Shown in pieces: positions 1 to 8,282 of a stretch of DNA of 57,821 nucleotides. The stretch's first letter is position 1; the number at the start of each line of letters is the position of its first letter. A model generated the notes under the pieces. The model saw nothing but the letters and a program-made list of their open reading frames with translations. It was not told the origin of the DNA and did no database searches. The translations under genes and the position numbers were made by a program. This stretch comes from an uncultured Sphingomonas sp. (GTDB taxonomy: Bacteria > Pseudomonadota > Alphaproteobacteria > Sphingomonadales > Sphingomonadaceae), in contig CAJYLT010000050.1 of NCBI GenBank assembly GCA_913775795.1, positions 1-57,821 on the forward strand, in the 5' to 3' direction.

Positions 1-351
1 CAGATGATGTGGGCGGCGGTGCTGCGCGTCGATGGACGGCCCGCGGCGTTCAGTTTCGACATGAATGTCGGCGACCTGAAATACGCAATCGCCAACAGCT
101 ATATCCCGGCTTATTCAAAGCATTCGCCCGGAAAGCTCCTTTACTATCGCAACCTCGTGCGCGCGCGGGAGGACGGCATCACTCGCGTCGATTGGGGCGC
201 GGGCGACAGCGGGTACAAGCGGGTGATCGGGGCCGAGCCCGGGCCGATGATCCGCGACTGGCTGTTCGTGCGCCCGGGCCTCGCCTCCGCCGTCGCCCGG
301 CTGGTCGAGCGACGCTGGACCGGCAGCGGGCAGGGCACAACGGCCGTCTAG
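1..351 (+). CDS. GNAT-fold acyltransferase, BcsL/CelD type (3' part only)
   Basis: The reading frame is open from the first base, so this is the C-terminal 116 codons of a longer gene cut by the window edge. The visible part contains the block YYRNLVRAREDGITRVDWG followed by GDSGYKR and a short Trp/Arg-rich end. This is the usual C-terminal half of the 'cellulose biosynthesis' CelD/BcsL (Acetyltransf_6) acyltransferases, which sphingomonads use in exopolysaccharide or lipid modification. Substrate cannot be told from this fragment. It ends 47 bp before the aldehyde oxidoreductase operon, on the same strand; whether they are co-transcribed is unknown. An alternative is a FemAB-like peptidoglycan transferase, which shares the fold. 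Confidence 0.6.
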   Translation, partial: QMMWAAVLRVDGRPAAFSFDMNVGDLKYAIANSYIPAYSKHSPGKLLYYRNLVRAREDGITRVDWGAGDSGYKRVIGAEPGPMIRDWLFVRPGLASAVARLVERRWTGSGQGTTAV

Positions 352-398
352 CCGCCGTCACAAACGCCCGTTACCATGGCCTCGAAAAGGAGAGGCGC

Positions 399-923
399 AT
401 GGCATTGATCGTCAACGGGATCGAGGCGCCGCCGCCCACCGATCCGCGCGTTTCGCTGCTCGACTTCCTGCGTGAACACAGGGGCCTGACCGGCACCAAG
501 GTCGGCTGCAATCAGGGCGCGTGCGGCGCCTGTACGGTGATCGTCGATGGTCGCCGCGTGCTGTCCTGCCTGACGCTGGCGGTACAGGTCGACGGGCTGG
601 AAGTGACCACGATCGAGGGGCTTGGCACGCCGGGCAACCTTCACCCCCTACAGGCGGCGTTCGTCGAGCATGACGGTCTGCAATGCGGCTATTGTACGCC
701 GGGCCAGATCTGTTCGGCGTTGGCGATGATCGAGGAGCTGCGCCGCGGCCTGCCCAGCAACGTGACGGCGGACGTGACCGCCGGGACGATCGCCGCCACG
801 CGCGAGGAACTGCGCGAGCGGATGAGCGGCAACCTCTGCCGCTGCGGCGCGCACAACGGCATCATCGCGGCGATCGAGGATGCGTTCGGGCTGGAGACGT
901 TCGAGATGGAGACTGGGGCATGA
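399..923 (+). CDS. paoA: Aldehyde oxidoreductase, [2Fe-2S] subunit
   Basis: A 174 aa iron-sulfur subunit of a xanthine-oxidase-family enzyme. The plant-type [2Fe-2S] site is visible as GCNQGACGACTV followed by a later Cys (VLSC). The second, alpha-helical [2Fe-2S] site is QCGYCTPGQ plus NLCRCGAHNG. Electrons pass from the molybdenum site through these clusters to FAD. The ATG at 399 follows AAAAGGAGAGG, a good ribosome site. The stop overlaps the next start (ATGA), so the three genes form one translationally coupled operon. E. coli PaoA carries a Tat signal; this protein starts directly at the ferredoxin domain, so the complex is either cytoplasmic or exported differently. The symbol is by family resemblance. 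Confidence 0.88.
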   Translation: MALIVNGIEAPPPTDPRVSLLDFLREHRGLTGTKVGCNQGACGACTVIVDGRRVLSCLTLAVQVDGLEVTTIEGLGTPGNLHPLQAAFVEHDGLQCGYCTPGQICSALAMIEELRRGLPSNVTADVTAGTIAATREELRERMSGNLCRCGAHNGIIAAIEDAFGLETFEMETGA

Positions 924-1903
924 CGCCCTTCACCTATGCGCGCGCCGATGCCGCTGGACAGGCGCTCGAACTGGCGGGCGGCGGTGCGCGATTCCTGGGC
1001 GGCGGTACCAACCTCATCGACCTGATGCGCGAGCGGATCGAGGCGCCCGCTGCGCTGGTGGACGTGAGCGGCATCGGCCGCGCGATCGAGGAGACGGCGG
1101 ACGGCGGCCTCCGGATCGGCGCGGGAGTGCGGAACACCGATCTGGCCGAGCATCCGCTGGTCCGCGCCCGCTATCCGCTCGTCACCCGCGCGATCGTTGC
1201 GGGGGCATCGGCGCAGATTCGCAACATGGCGACGGTGGGCGGCAATCTCCTTCAGCGGACGCGCTGCACCTATTTCTACGATGTCGAGGGTTCGCGCTGC
1301 AACAAGCGCACGCCGGGCGAGGGCTGCGACGCGCAGGGCGGGTTCAACCGCATCCACGCGATCCTCGGCGCGAGCGAGGCGTGCGTGGCGACGCATCCCT
1401 CGGACCTGTGCGTCGCGCTGGCGGCGCTGGATGCGGTGGTGCATGTCGAGGGGCCGCAGGGCGCGCGGCAAATCGCGTTCGGCGACTTTCACCTTCTGCC
1501 GGGTGACACGCCCAATCGCGAGACGGCGCTGGCCCCCGGCGAGCTCGTCACGGCCATCGAGCTGCCGCCGCTGCCAGTCGCCGCGCATTCGCGCTATCGC
1601 AAGGTGCGCGACCGGGCGAGCTATGCGTTCGCGCTGATCTCCGTCGCCGCGGCGCTGCGCGTCGAGGACGGCCGGGTGGCCGAAGTGCGGTTGGCGCTGG
1701 GCGGCGTCGCGCACCGGCCGTGGCGCGCACACGCGGCCGAAGCGGCGCTGGTGGGCGTGCCGGCCAATGAGGCGAGCTTCCTCGCCGCGGCCGATGCCGA
1801 ACTGGCGGCAGCGGTGCCGCTGCGCGACAATGCGTTCAAGATCGAACTCGCGCGGCGGACGATCGCCGCGGTCCTTTCCGACCTTTCAGGGGCAGGCGCA
1901 TGA
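920..1903 (+). CDS. paoB: Aldehyde oxidoreductase, FAD subunit with extra [4Fe-4S] site
   Basis: A 327 aa FAD-binding subunit (CO dehydrogenase flavoprotein family). FAD contacts are recognisable as FLGGGTNLIDLM near the N-terminus and ATVGGNLLQRTRC in the middle. The segment after TRC adds cysteines in SRCNKRTPGEGCDA and, further on, EACVATHPSDLC. This Cys-rich insertion is the PaoB hallmark that holds an additional [4Fe-4S] cluster and is absent from ordinary xanthine dehydrogenase FAD domains. It overlaps both neighbours by 4 bp (ATGA). It passes electrons from the small subunit to the final acceptor, probably oxygen or a ferredoxin-like carrier. Confidence 0.88.
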   Translation: MTPFTYARADAAGQALELAGGGARFLGGGTNLIDLMRERIEAPAALVDVSGIGRAIEETADGGLRIGAGVRNTDLAEHPLVRARYPLVTRAIVAGASAQIRNMATVGGNLLQRTRCTYFYDVEGSRCNKRTPGEGCDAQGGFNRIHAILGASEACVATHPSDLCVALAALDAVVHVEGPQGARQIAFGDFHLLPGDTPNRETALAPGELVTAIELPPLPVAAHSRYRKVRDRASYAFALISVAAALRVEDGRVAEVRLALGGVAHRPWRAHAAEAALVGVPANEASFLAAADAELAAAVPLRDNAFKIELARRTIAAVLSDLSGAGA

Positions 1904-4233
1904 GCATCCTCGACAATGCCAAGTCGCGCGCACAGGGGCTGGCGATGGCGGCGCTGACCAAGGCGGTGGCGCTCGCCCCGGACAAGTGGATCCCCGGCAG
2001 CACCCCGGACCCGCTGATCCGCAAGCAGAACGGCCATGTCGGCAAGCCACTGTCGCGGCTCGACGGACCGCTCAAGGTGGCAGGTCAGGCGCGCTTCTCG
2101 GCGGAGGTCGCGCTCCCGAACATGGCCTATGCCGCGATCGTCCATGCCGACGTTGCGAAGGGCCGGATCACCGCGCTCGACACGTCGGCGGCGGAAGCGG
2201 TGCCGGGGGTCGTTCTCGTCATGACCCACCGCAACGCGCCGCGGATGAACCCGATGCCGGTGTTCATGTCGGCGGCCAAGGCGGCGGGACCGGATGCCAT
2301 TCCGATCCTTCAGGACGACCGCATCCACTGGAACGGCCAGCCGGTCGCGGTCGTGGTGGCGGATTCGCAGGAGATCGCCGACGAGGCGGCGGGGCTGATT
2401 GCGGCGACGTTCAAGGAAGAGCCCGCCGTCACGTCCTTCGCCGCCGCGCGGGCGAAGGGGACGCAGCAGGGCAGCTTCATGGCCCAGTCGCTCCGCAACG
2501 AGATCGGCGATGCGGAAACGGCGCTCGCCGCCGCGCATTTCCGCGTCGACGCACGCTACACGACGCCGCGGCACAACCACAATGCGATCGAGCTTCACGC
2601 GCTCACCTGCGAATGGCAGGATGACGGGACGCTGCGCATCCACGACACGACGCAGATGGTCGCGCAGGAAGCATGGACGATCGGCCGCGTCTTCGGCCTC
2701 AGTGAGGACAAGGTTGTCGTCACCTCGCCCTTCGTCGGCGGCGGGTTCGGCGGCAAGGGGCTGTGGCAGCATCAGGCCTGCGCCGCCGCTGCCGCAAAAC
2801 TGGCGAAGCGCCCCGTCCGGCTGATGCTGTCGCGCGAGAGCGTCTATCGCATCGTCGGCGGTCGTGCGCCGACCGAGCAGCGCGTGGCGCTCGGCGCGAC
2901 GGCCGAGGGCAGGCTGACCGCGCTCATTCACACTGGCCTGACCGCCAAGTCGCCGGCTAGCCCGATGCCCGAGCCCTTCATCCTGCCGACGCGCAGCGCC
3001 TATGCGGCCGAAACCATGCTGCTCGACGTCAAGACGGTCGAGATCGAATCACTCTCCAACACCTTCATGCGCGCGCCGGGCGAGGCAGTGGGCACCTTCG
3101 CGCTCGAATGCGCGATCGACGAGCTGGCCGAGGTCGCGGGGATCGACCCGATCGAACTGCGGCTGCGCAACGAGCCGGAAAAGGACCCGGTATCGGGCCT
3201 GCCCTTCTCGGGCCGGCACCTCGACGCCGCCTACCGGATGGGTGCGGAAAAGTTCGGCTGGGATCGCCGCTCGTCCACCCCACGCGCGCGGCGCGAGGGG
3301 GAGTGGTGGGTCGGCATGGGCTGCGCCACGGGCACCTATCCCTATTATCGGATGCCCGGCGGCGCCGCGCGCATCACGCTGACGGCGGAAGGCGCGAATA
3401 TCGACATCGCCGCGCACGAGATGGGGATGGGCACTGCCACCGCCGCGACGCAGGTGGCGGCGGATCGGCTGGGCCTGTCGCCCGAGGCTGTCTCTTTCAA
3501 CTATGGCGACTCGACGCTGCCGGGCACGGTGATGGCGGGCGGGTCGCAGCAGACCGCCTCGATCGGCGCGTCGATCGTCGCCGCGCACCGCGCGCTGGTT
3601 GCCGAACTCGTGAAGCTCGCCGGCAACGATTCGCCGATCGCGGGGGCCAAGCCCGACGAGCTTTCGTGCCGCGATGCCGGCCTGTGCCGCGCCGATGACG
3701 AGGCGGCGTATGAAAGCTATGCCTCGATCCTCGCGCGCGCGAACCGCCCGTCGGTGAGCGCGGAGGCGTCGCCGCCGCTGCCGCTCGAGATGATGCACTG
3801 GTCGATGCACAGCCACGCGGCGATGTTCGCCGAAGTGCGGGTGAACGCCGTCACCGGCGAGGTGCGAGTCAGCCGCTTCCTCGGCAGCTTCGATTGCGGA
3901 CGCATCCTCAATCCCAAGACCGCCGCCAGCCAGTTCAGGGGCGGGATCATCATGGGCCTCGGCCTCGCGCTGATGGAGGAGACGCAGTTCGACGAGCGCA
4001 AGGGGCGGGTGATGAACGCCAGCCTCGCCGAATATCACCTGCCCGTGCATCTCGACGTGCCGGATATCGAGGTGATCTGGACCGACATTCCCGATCCACA
4101 CACGCCGATGGGCGCGCGCGGGATCGGCGAGATCGGCATCACCGGCACCGGCGCGGCGGTCGCCAACGCGATCTACAACGCCATCGGCAAGCGGGTCCGC
4201 GACCTGCCGATCACGCTCGACAAGCTGCTGTAA
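1900..4233 (+). CDS. paoC: Aldehyde oxidoreductase, molybdenum-binding subunit
   Basis: A 777 aa catalytic subunit of the xanthine oxidase family. After an N-terminal extension of about 40 residues comes the hammerhead domain (GKPLSRLDGPLKVAGQARFS), then the molybdopterin cytosine dinucleotide domain with FVGGGFGGKG. The C-terminus has MGARGIGEIGITGTG, whose Glu is the catalytic base of the family. Together with the two upstream genes it makes a heterotrimer that oxidises aldehydes, often aromatic ones, to acids. The start ATG overlaps the upstream stop. No paoD/xdhC-type cofactor insertion chaperone is present downstream; one could lie elsewhere. Confidence 0.9.
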   Translation: MSILDNAKSRAQGLAMAALTKAVALAPDKWIPGSTPDPLIRKQNGHVGKPLSRLDGPLKVAGQARFSAEVALPNMAYAAIVHADVAKGRITALDTSAAEAVPGVVLVMTHRNAPRMNPMPVFMSAAKAAGPDAIPILQDDRIHWNGQPVAVVVADSQEIADEAAGLIAATFKEEPAVTSFAAARAKGTQQGSFMAQSLRNEIGDAETALAAAHFRVDARYTTPRHNHNAIELHALTCEWQDDGTLRIHDTTQMVAQEAWTIGRVFGLSEDKVVVTSPFVGGGFGGKGLWQHQACAAAAAKLAKRPVRLMLSRESVYRIVGGRAPTEQRVALGATAEGRLTALIHTGLTAKSPASPMPEPFILPTRSAYAAETMLLDVKTVEIESLSNTFMRAPGEAVGTFALECAIDELAEVAGIDPIELRLRNEPEKDPVSGLPFSGRHLDAAYRMGAEKFGWDRRSSTPRARREGEWWVGMGCATGTYPYYRMPGGAARITLTAEGANIDIAAHEMGMGTATAATQVAADRLGLSPEAVSFNYGDSTLPGTVMAGGSQQTASIGASIVAAHRALVAELVKLAGNDSPIAGAKPDELSCRDAGLCRADDEAAYESYASILARANRPSVSAEASPPLPLEMMHWSMHSHAAMFAEVRVNAVTGEVRVSRFLGSFDCGRILNPKTAASQFRGGIIMGLGLALMEETQFDERKGRVMNASLAEYHLPVHLDVPDIEVIWTDIPDPHTPMGARGIGEIGITGTGAAVANAIYNAIGKRVRDLPITLDKLL

Positions 4234-4237
4234 GGGC

Positions 4238-5062
4238 GTGGCGATGATCCTTTTCGCTCTCGCGCTCCAGACCGCGACGCTGGGCGCGACCAATTACGGC
4301 GTCGATGCGCCGATGGCTGCGCCCGCGACGAAGCCCGACTTCGCGGACGAGTTCGACGGCCCGCGTGTCGATACGAAGGCGTGGCGCTATGACACCTCGC
4401 GCAATGCCGAAGGGTGGGCGAACAACGAGAAGCAATATTACGCCGCCGACCGGCGCGAGAACGCGCGGATCGAGAAAGGCGCGCTGGTGATCGAGGCGCG
4501 GCGGGAGACGCTGTCGAAGGACCGCTTCGCCGACTGGGGCGGGCAGGCGTACAGTTCTGCCAAGTTGGTGACGCGGCAGCCGCTCGGCTATGGCTTCTAC
4601 TCGATCCGCGCGAAGCTGCCGTGCGAGCGGGGGAGCTGGCCCGCCGTCTGGCTGCTCCCCACGGGCGGGAAATGGCCCGACATGGGCGAGATCGACATCA
4701 TGGAAATGGTCGGCTGGGACGCGGGCGTCGTCCACGCGACACTCCACTCGGGCGACTACAACCATGTGAAGGGAACGCAGCGCGGGGCGCAGAAGCGGGT
4801 GCCCGACGCGTGCACCGCCTGGCACGACTATCAGCTCGACTGGCGGCCCGACGCGATCACCATCGGCATGGACGGCCGCGCCTATATGCGCGTGCCGAAC
4901 GTGAAGCCCGGCGATCATGGCGCGTGGCCGTTCGACCGGCCCTATCACCTGATCCTCAATCTGGCGGTCGGCGGCGACTGGGGCGGGAAGATGGGAATCG
5001 ACGACGGCGCGTTCCCGATGCGCTTCTCGATCGATCACGTCCGCTACTGGAAGGCGAAATAG
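4238..5062 (+). CDS. Secreted glycoside hydrolase family 16 (beta-glucanase type)
   Basis: A 274 aa protein. The family 16 catalytic signature is clear: GEIDIMEMVG, with the first Glu as nucleophile, the Asp assisting and the last Glu as acid/base. Other family features include FADEFDGPRVD near the N-terminus, WPAVWLLP before the motif and the HDYQLDWRPDAI strand after it. The start is uncertain: GTG 4238 or ATG 4244, both just after the paoC stop; the ATG gives a short hydrophobic N-terminus (MILFALALQTATLG) that looks like a signal peptide. It probably cleaves beta-1,3 or mixed-linkage glucans or related galactans in the periplasm or outside the cell. Exact substrate is not readable. Confidence 0.85.
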   Translation: MAMILFALALQTATLGATNYGVDAPMAAPATKPDFADEFDGPRVDTKAWRYDTSRNAEGWANNEKQYYAADRRENARIEKGALVIEARRETLSKDRFADWGGQAYSSAKLVTRQPLGYGFYSIRAKLPCERGSWPAVWLLPTGGKWPDMGEIDIMEMVGWDAGVVHATLHSGDYNHVKGTQRGAQKRVPDACTAWHDYQLDWRPDAITIGMDGRAYMRVPNVKPGDHGAWPFDRPYHLILNLAVGGDWGGKMGIDDGAFPMRFSIDHVRYWKAK

Positions 5063-5104
5063 CCGCGCGTTGCACCCTTTCGGCGACGGTGCGTTAGGGA
5101 CGCC

Positions 5105-6685
5105 ATGCGCGCCTTTGCCGATCTGCTCGACCGCCTGATCTACACCCGGTCGCGCAATGCCAAGCTGAAGCTGATCGCCGACTATCTGCGCGCGACGCCC
5201 GATCCCGATCGCGGCTGGGCGCTCGCCGCGCTGACCGGCGAGGTCGATCTGCCCGCGGTGAAGCCCGCGCTGATCCGTGCGCTGATCGCCGAGCGGGTCG
5301 ATCCGGTGCTGTTCGCGATGAGCCGCGATTTCGTCGGCGACACGGCGGAGACGGTGGCGCTGCTCTGGCCCGAGCCGGCGGAAAAGCGCGCGCAAAATAG
5401 CGAGCCGCTGACCGTGGCACAAGTGATCGACCGGCTGGCGGCGCTCACGCGTTCCGACGCGCCGGCGGTGCTTGCCGACATGCTCGACCGGCTGGAGGCG
5501 GACGAGCGATATGCGCTGCTAAAGCTGGCGACGGGCGGGCTTCGCGTCGGCGTGTCGGCGCGGCTGGCCAAGACCGCGCTGGCGCAGGCGTTCGGGCTCG
5601 ACGTCGATGCGGTGGAGGAGGTGTGGCACGGCATCGACGCGCCCTATCCCGAACTGTTCGACTGGGCGGAGGGGCGGGGCGCACAGCCCACCGCTGCCGA
5701 CGTGCCGGTGTTCCGCCCGTTCATGCTCGCGCATCCGCTGGAGGACGGGACGGTCGATCTCGCCGACTATGCCGCCGAATGGAAATGGGACGGCATCCGC
5801 GTCCAGCTCGTACACGTCGCGGGCCAGACGCGCCTCTACAGCCGCGCGGGCGACGATGTGACGGGCAGCTTTCCCGAGGTGGCGGCGGCATTCCGAACGG
5901 CGGGCGTCCTCGACGGCGAACTCCTGGTCCGCGGCGATGCGCAGGGCGGGGAGGCGGCGAGCTTCAACGCGCTGCAACAGCGGCTGGGGCGCAAGGTCGT
6001 GTCGGCGAAGATGCTCGCCGATTACCCCGCGTTCGTGCGCCTCTACGACATCCTCTTCGATGGACCGGAGGACCTGCGCACGCTGCCTTGGACTGAGCGG
6101 CGCGCGCGGCTGGAGGCATTTGTCGGGCGGCTCGACCCGGAGACCTTCGACCTTAGCCGGGTGATCGACTCGATTGACTTTGCCGCCCTGGGCGAGGTGC
6201 GGGCCGGCGCGCGCGACTCGGCGATCGAGGGGGTGATGCTCAAGCGGCGCGACAGCCCCTATGTCGCGGGGCGGCGCGTCGGCCTGTGGTACAAGTGGAA
6301 GCGCGATCCGCTGAGCGCCGACTGCGTGATGATGTATGCGCAGCGCGGGTCGGGAAAGCGGTCGAGCTTCTACAGCGACTACACCTTTGGCTGCTGGACC
6401 GAGGAGGGCGAATTGCTGCCCGTCGGCAAGGCCTATTCGGGTTTCACCGACGAGGAGCTGAAATGGCTCGACCGGTTCGTCCGCAACCACACGGTCCAGC
6501 GTTTCGGCCCGGTGCGGGAGGTCGAGAAGACACTGGTGCTGGAGGTCGCGTTCGATTCGATTCACGAATCGAAACGGCACAAGTCCGGCCTCGCGATGCG
6601 CTTCCCTCGCATCGCGCGAATCAGGCGCGATAAGCCCGCGGCCGAAGCCGACCGGATCGAGACGCTGCGGCGGATGGTGACGTGA
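5105..6685 (+). CDS. ATP-dependent DNA ligase, 'cisplatin damage response' type
   Basis: A 526 aa ATP-dependent DNA ligase. The adenylation motif is EWKWDGIR with Lys at about residue 227; downstream nucleotidyltransferase motifs include DGELLVR, EGVMLKRRDSPYVAG and the LWYKWKRDP box, followed by an OB-fold domain. The N-terminal 200 residues are the alpha-helical DNA-binding domain (MRAFADLLDRLIYTRSRNAK). Length and N-terminus match the alphaproteobacterial group annotated as cisplatin damage response ligase. That group is usually next to a ligase-associated exonuclease, DEXH helicase and PdeM endonuclease; none of these is adjacent here. It is additional to the essential NAD-dependent LigA and acts in DNA repair. 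Confidence 0.9.
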   Translation: MRAFADLLDRLIYTRSRNAKLKLIADYLRATPDPDRGWALAALTGEVDLPAVKPALIRALIAERVDPVLFAMSRDFVGDTAETVALLWPEPAEKRAQNSEPLTVAQVIDRLAALTRSDAPAVLADMLDRLEADERYALLKLATGGLRVGVSARLAKTALAQAFGLDVDAVEEVWHGIDAPYPELFDWAEGRGAQPTAADVPVFRPFMLAHPLEDGTVDLADYAAEWKWDGIRVQLVHVAGQTRLYSRAGDDVTGSFPEVAAAFRTAGVLDGELLVRGDAQGGEAASFNALQQRLGRKVVSAKMLADYPAFVRLYDILFDGPEDLRTLPWTERRARLEAFVGRLDPETFDLSRVIDSIDFAALGEVRAGARDSAIEGVMLKRRDSPYVAGRRVGLWYKWKRDPLSADCVMMYAQRGSGKRSSFYSDYTFGCWTEEGELLPVGKAYSGFTDEELKWLDRFVRNHTVQRFGPVREVEKTLVLEVAFDSIHESKRHKSGLAMRFPRIARIRRDKPAAEADRIETLRRMVT

Positions 6686-7017
6686 GGGCAATGCTCGCCG
6701 CGGCGCTCGGGCTCATGCTGGCGCTGGGATCCAGCTTCGTCGCGGTAGGGACTGCGGTGGCGGTCTATCCCGATATCATGGGGTGCGAGCGGGGGTGCAC
6801 CGTCGTCGCGAGCGGTTGGCCGCTTCGCTATGCGCGTGATTATCCGGGGCTGTCGGTGGTCGGCCGCACCGACGCGTTCGAGGCCTGGCTGGGAAGCGAC
6901 CGGCTTGATCCGGCTCGATTCGCGTTTGACTGGGCGCTATGGAGTGCGGTAGCCGGCGCTTTGCTAATGACTATTGGGAAAAGGAAGAGGCGGAATCCCG
7001 GATCAAGTCTGGGATGA
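6682..7017 (+). CDS. Small membrane protein of unknown function
   Basis: A 111 aa protein, not recognised as a named family. Hydrophobic stretches lie at about residues 4-28 (LAAALGLMLALGSSFVAVG) and 85-99 (LWSAVAGALLMTIG), so two membrane helices are likely, with the soluble part between them carrying two Cys in GCERGC. The GTG at 6682 overlaps the ligase stop; an in-frame ATG at 6691 is the alternative. The last residues (NPGSSLG) and the stop are encoded inside a hairpin repeat at 6995-7015, so the original C-terminus may have been altered by that repeat. Confidence 0.55.
   Translation: MRAMLAAALGLMLALGSSFVAVGTAVAVYPDIMGCERGCTVVASGWPLRYARDYPGLSVVGRTDAFEAWLGSDRLDPARFAFDWALWSAVAGALLMTIGKRKRRNPGSSLG
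6995..7015. repeat. Hairpin repeat (REP-like)
   Basis: ATCCCGGA, loop TCAAG, then TCTGGGAT forms an 8 bp inverted repeat with one G-T pair. It resembles the short 'CCCGGATCAAGTCCGGGATGAC' hairpins scattered between genes in sphingomonads. It provides the last codons and the stop of the upstream small gene and may act as a transcription end or mRNA stabiliser between this gene and the convergent LOV-HTH gene. Confidence 0.55.
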
Positions 7018-7042
7018 CGACGGCGTAAGGGAGGCCCGTTCC

Positions 7043-7669
7043 TTAAAGCCCCGCCTCGACTGCCAGTCGCACCATTTCGGCCGAGCGGCTGATGCCCAAC
7101 CGCTCCATCACGATTGCCCGGTGCATCTTCACCGTCTTTTCCGACAGGCCCAGCACGCCCGCGATCTGCTTGTTCAGCAGGCCCTTGGCGACGAGCATCA
7201 GCACTTGCCGCTGCCGCTCCGACAGGGCCTTGATGCTTTCGGCCGCGCGGATACGGCGGCTGGTCGATGGGCCGGGAACGCCCTCGGCCAACTCGACCTG
7301 CGAGCCGACAAAATAGGCGAGGTCACCCTTTTCGTCGAACATCGGCGCCACAACGACCGCATTGCGGAACGGGGTGCCGTTCTTTTTGTAGTTGAGGATT
7401 TCGACCAGCACGGGCCGCTGTTCGCGAACACCCGACCGGATTTCCTCGGTCAGCCAAGGCTCGGTCCCCTTGCCGGCAAGGAAGCGGCAATTGCGGCCGA
7501 CGATCTCGTCGCGGTCGTAGCCCGTCAGTGCGCAGAACGACTGATTGCACGCAACGATCGGATTGTCCTGAATGCGCGGGTTGGAAATCACCGACGCGAT
7601 CGGGCTGTCGGCGATCATCGCCTCGACCCAAGGCTCGATGGTTAGGACCGGTTCAGGGAATGGCGACAT
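7043..7669 (-). CDS. LOV-HTH blue-light transcription factor (EL222 type)
   Basis: A 208 aa protein with an N-terminal LOV domain and a C-terminal LuxR-type helix-turn-helix. The LOV signature GRNCRFLAG places the photoreactive, flavin-binding Cys at residue 61. Flavin-contact residues N93 and N103 ([11 protein letters not shown]) and Q124 (YFVGSQVEL) are present, so the photocycle should work. The HTH covers about residues 146-208 ([22 protein letters not shown], then [10 protein letters not shown]). In EL222 of Erythrobacter, blue light frees the HTH to dimerise and bind DNA; the same is inferred here. Start chosen at ATG 7669 because the LOV N-cap begins just after it. It sits downstream of lptA on the same strand, 67 bp away. 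Confidence 0.88.
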   Translation of the reverse strand: MSPFPEPVLTIEPWVEAMIADSPIASVISNPRIQDNPIVACNQSFCALTGYDRDEIVGRNCRFLAGKGTEPWLTEEIRSGVREQRPVLVEILNYKKNGTPFRNAVVVAPMFDEKGDLAYFVGSQVELAEGVPGPSTSRRIRAAESIKALSERQRQVLMLVAKGLLNKQIAGVLGLSEKTVKMHRAIVMERLGISRSAEMVRLAVEAGL

Positions 7670-7736
7670 GACCGTACAATAAACAATCCAGCCAAGTTGT
7701 TCCAGTAGCGTTACACCTTTCGCGGCGAACCGCGTG

Positions 7737-8282
7737 CTACTGTCGCTCCGGTACCGTGAATCGGCCGGTGACGCGGCCGCTCTGGCGCACGACACCGTTC
7801 TCGGTCGAGGTGCCCGCGGCCGCGCCGCCGACCGACGAGCCGTCGATCACCGCGCGTCCGGTGTCGAGATTGATCGACAGCCGCCCGCCGGTGACGGTGT
7901 TCGTCCCCTGCGTCAGCGAGACGGCGCCCAGCATCGTGATGACGCGGCGGTTGAGGTCGTAGACCCCGTATTGCGCGCGCGCCTTCTGCTGCGGTCGCAC
8001 GACGGTCACCCCGCCCGAGGCGTCGAGGCGCGAGACCTGCGGGCTGCCGCCGATTACCTGGCCGGTATAGGCGACCGTGACGCGGTCGGCGGTCAGGGTC
8101 ATGTTCGACTGGCGGATATTGACCCCGCCGGACAGGACGGCGCGGTTGGCCTTGTCCTGAAGCTCGATCGCGTTGGCGGCGAAGTCGATCGGCGCGCTGG
8201 TGTCGTGGCGCTGCGCGCGCGCGGCACTGGGAAACGCCGTGCCGGCAAGCACGAGAGCGAGAAGGGCGGGGGCGCGAAGCAT
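7737..8282 (-). CDS. lptA: LPS transport periplasmic protein LptA
   Basis: A 181 aa OstA-like protein. A signal peptide ends near AAR-AQ after [17 protein letters not shown]. The body is a run of beta strands typical of LptA ([53 protein letters not shown]). LptA bridges the inner and outer membranes in lipopolysaccharide export. The start ATG at 8282 overlaps the lptC stop (TGATG), so translation is coupled. In many Gram-negatives lptB follows; here the next gene on the strand is the LOV-HTH regulator, so lptB is somewhere else. Confidence 0.85.
   Translation of the reverse strand: MLRAPALLALVLAGTAFPSAARAQRHDTSAPIDFAANAIELQDKANRAVLSGGVNIRQSNMTLTADRVTVAYTGQVIGGSPQVSRLDASGGVTVVRPQQKARAQYGVYDLNRRVITMLGAVSLTQGTNTVTGGRLSINLDTGRAVIDGSSVGGAAAGTSTENGVVRQSGRVTGRFTVPERQ

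Noticed and set aside
1621..2931. 436-codon antisense frame over paoB/paoC
   Set aside because: Arg-rich shadow of high-GC coding sequence; the Pao subunits on the other strand are certain.
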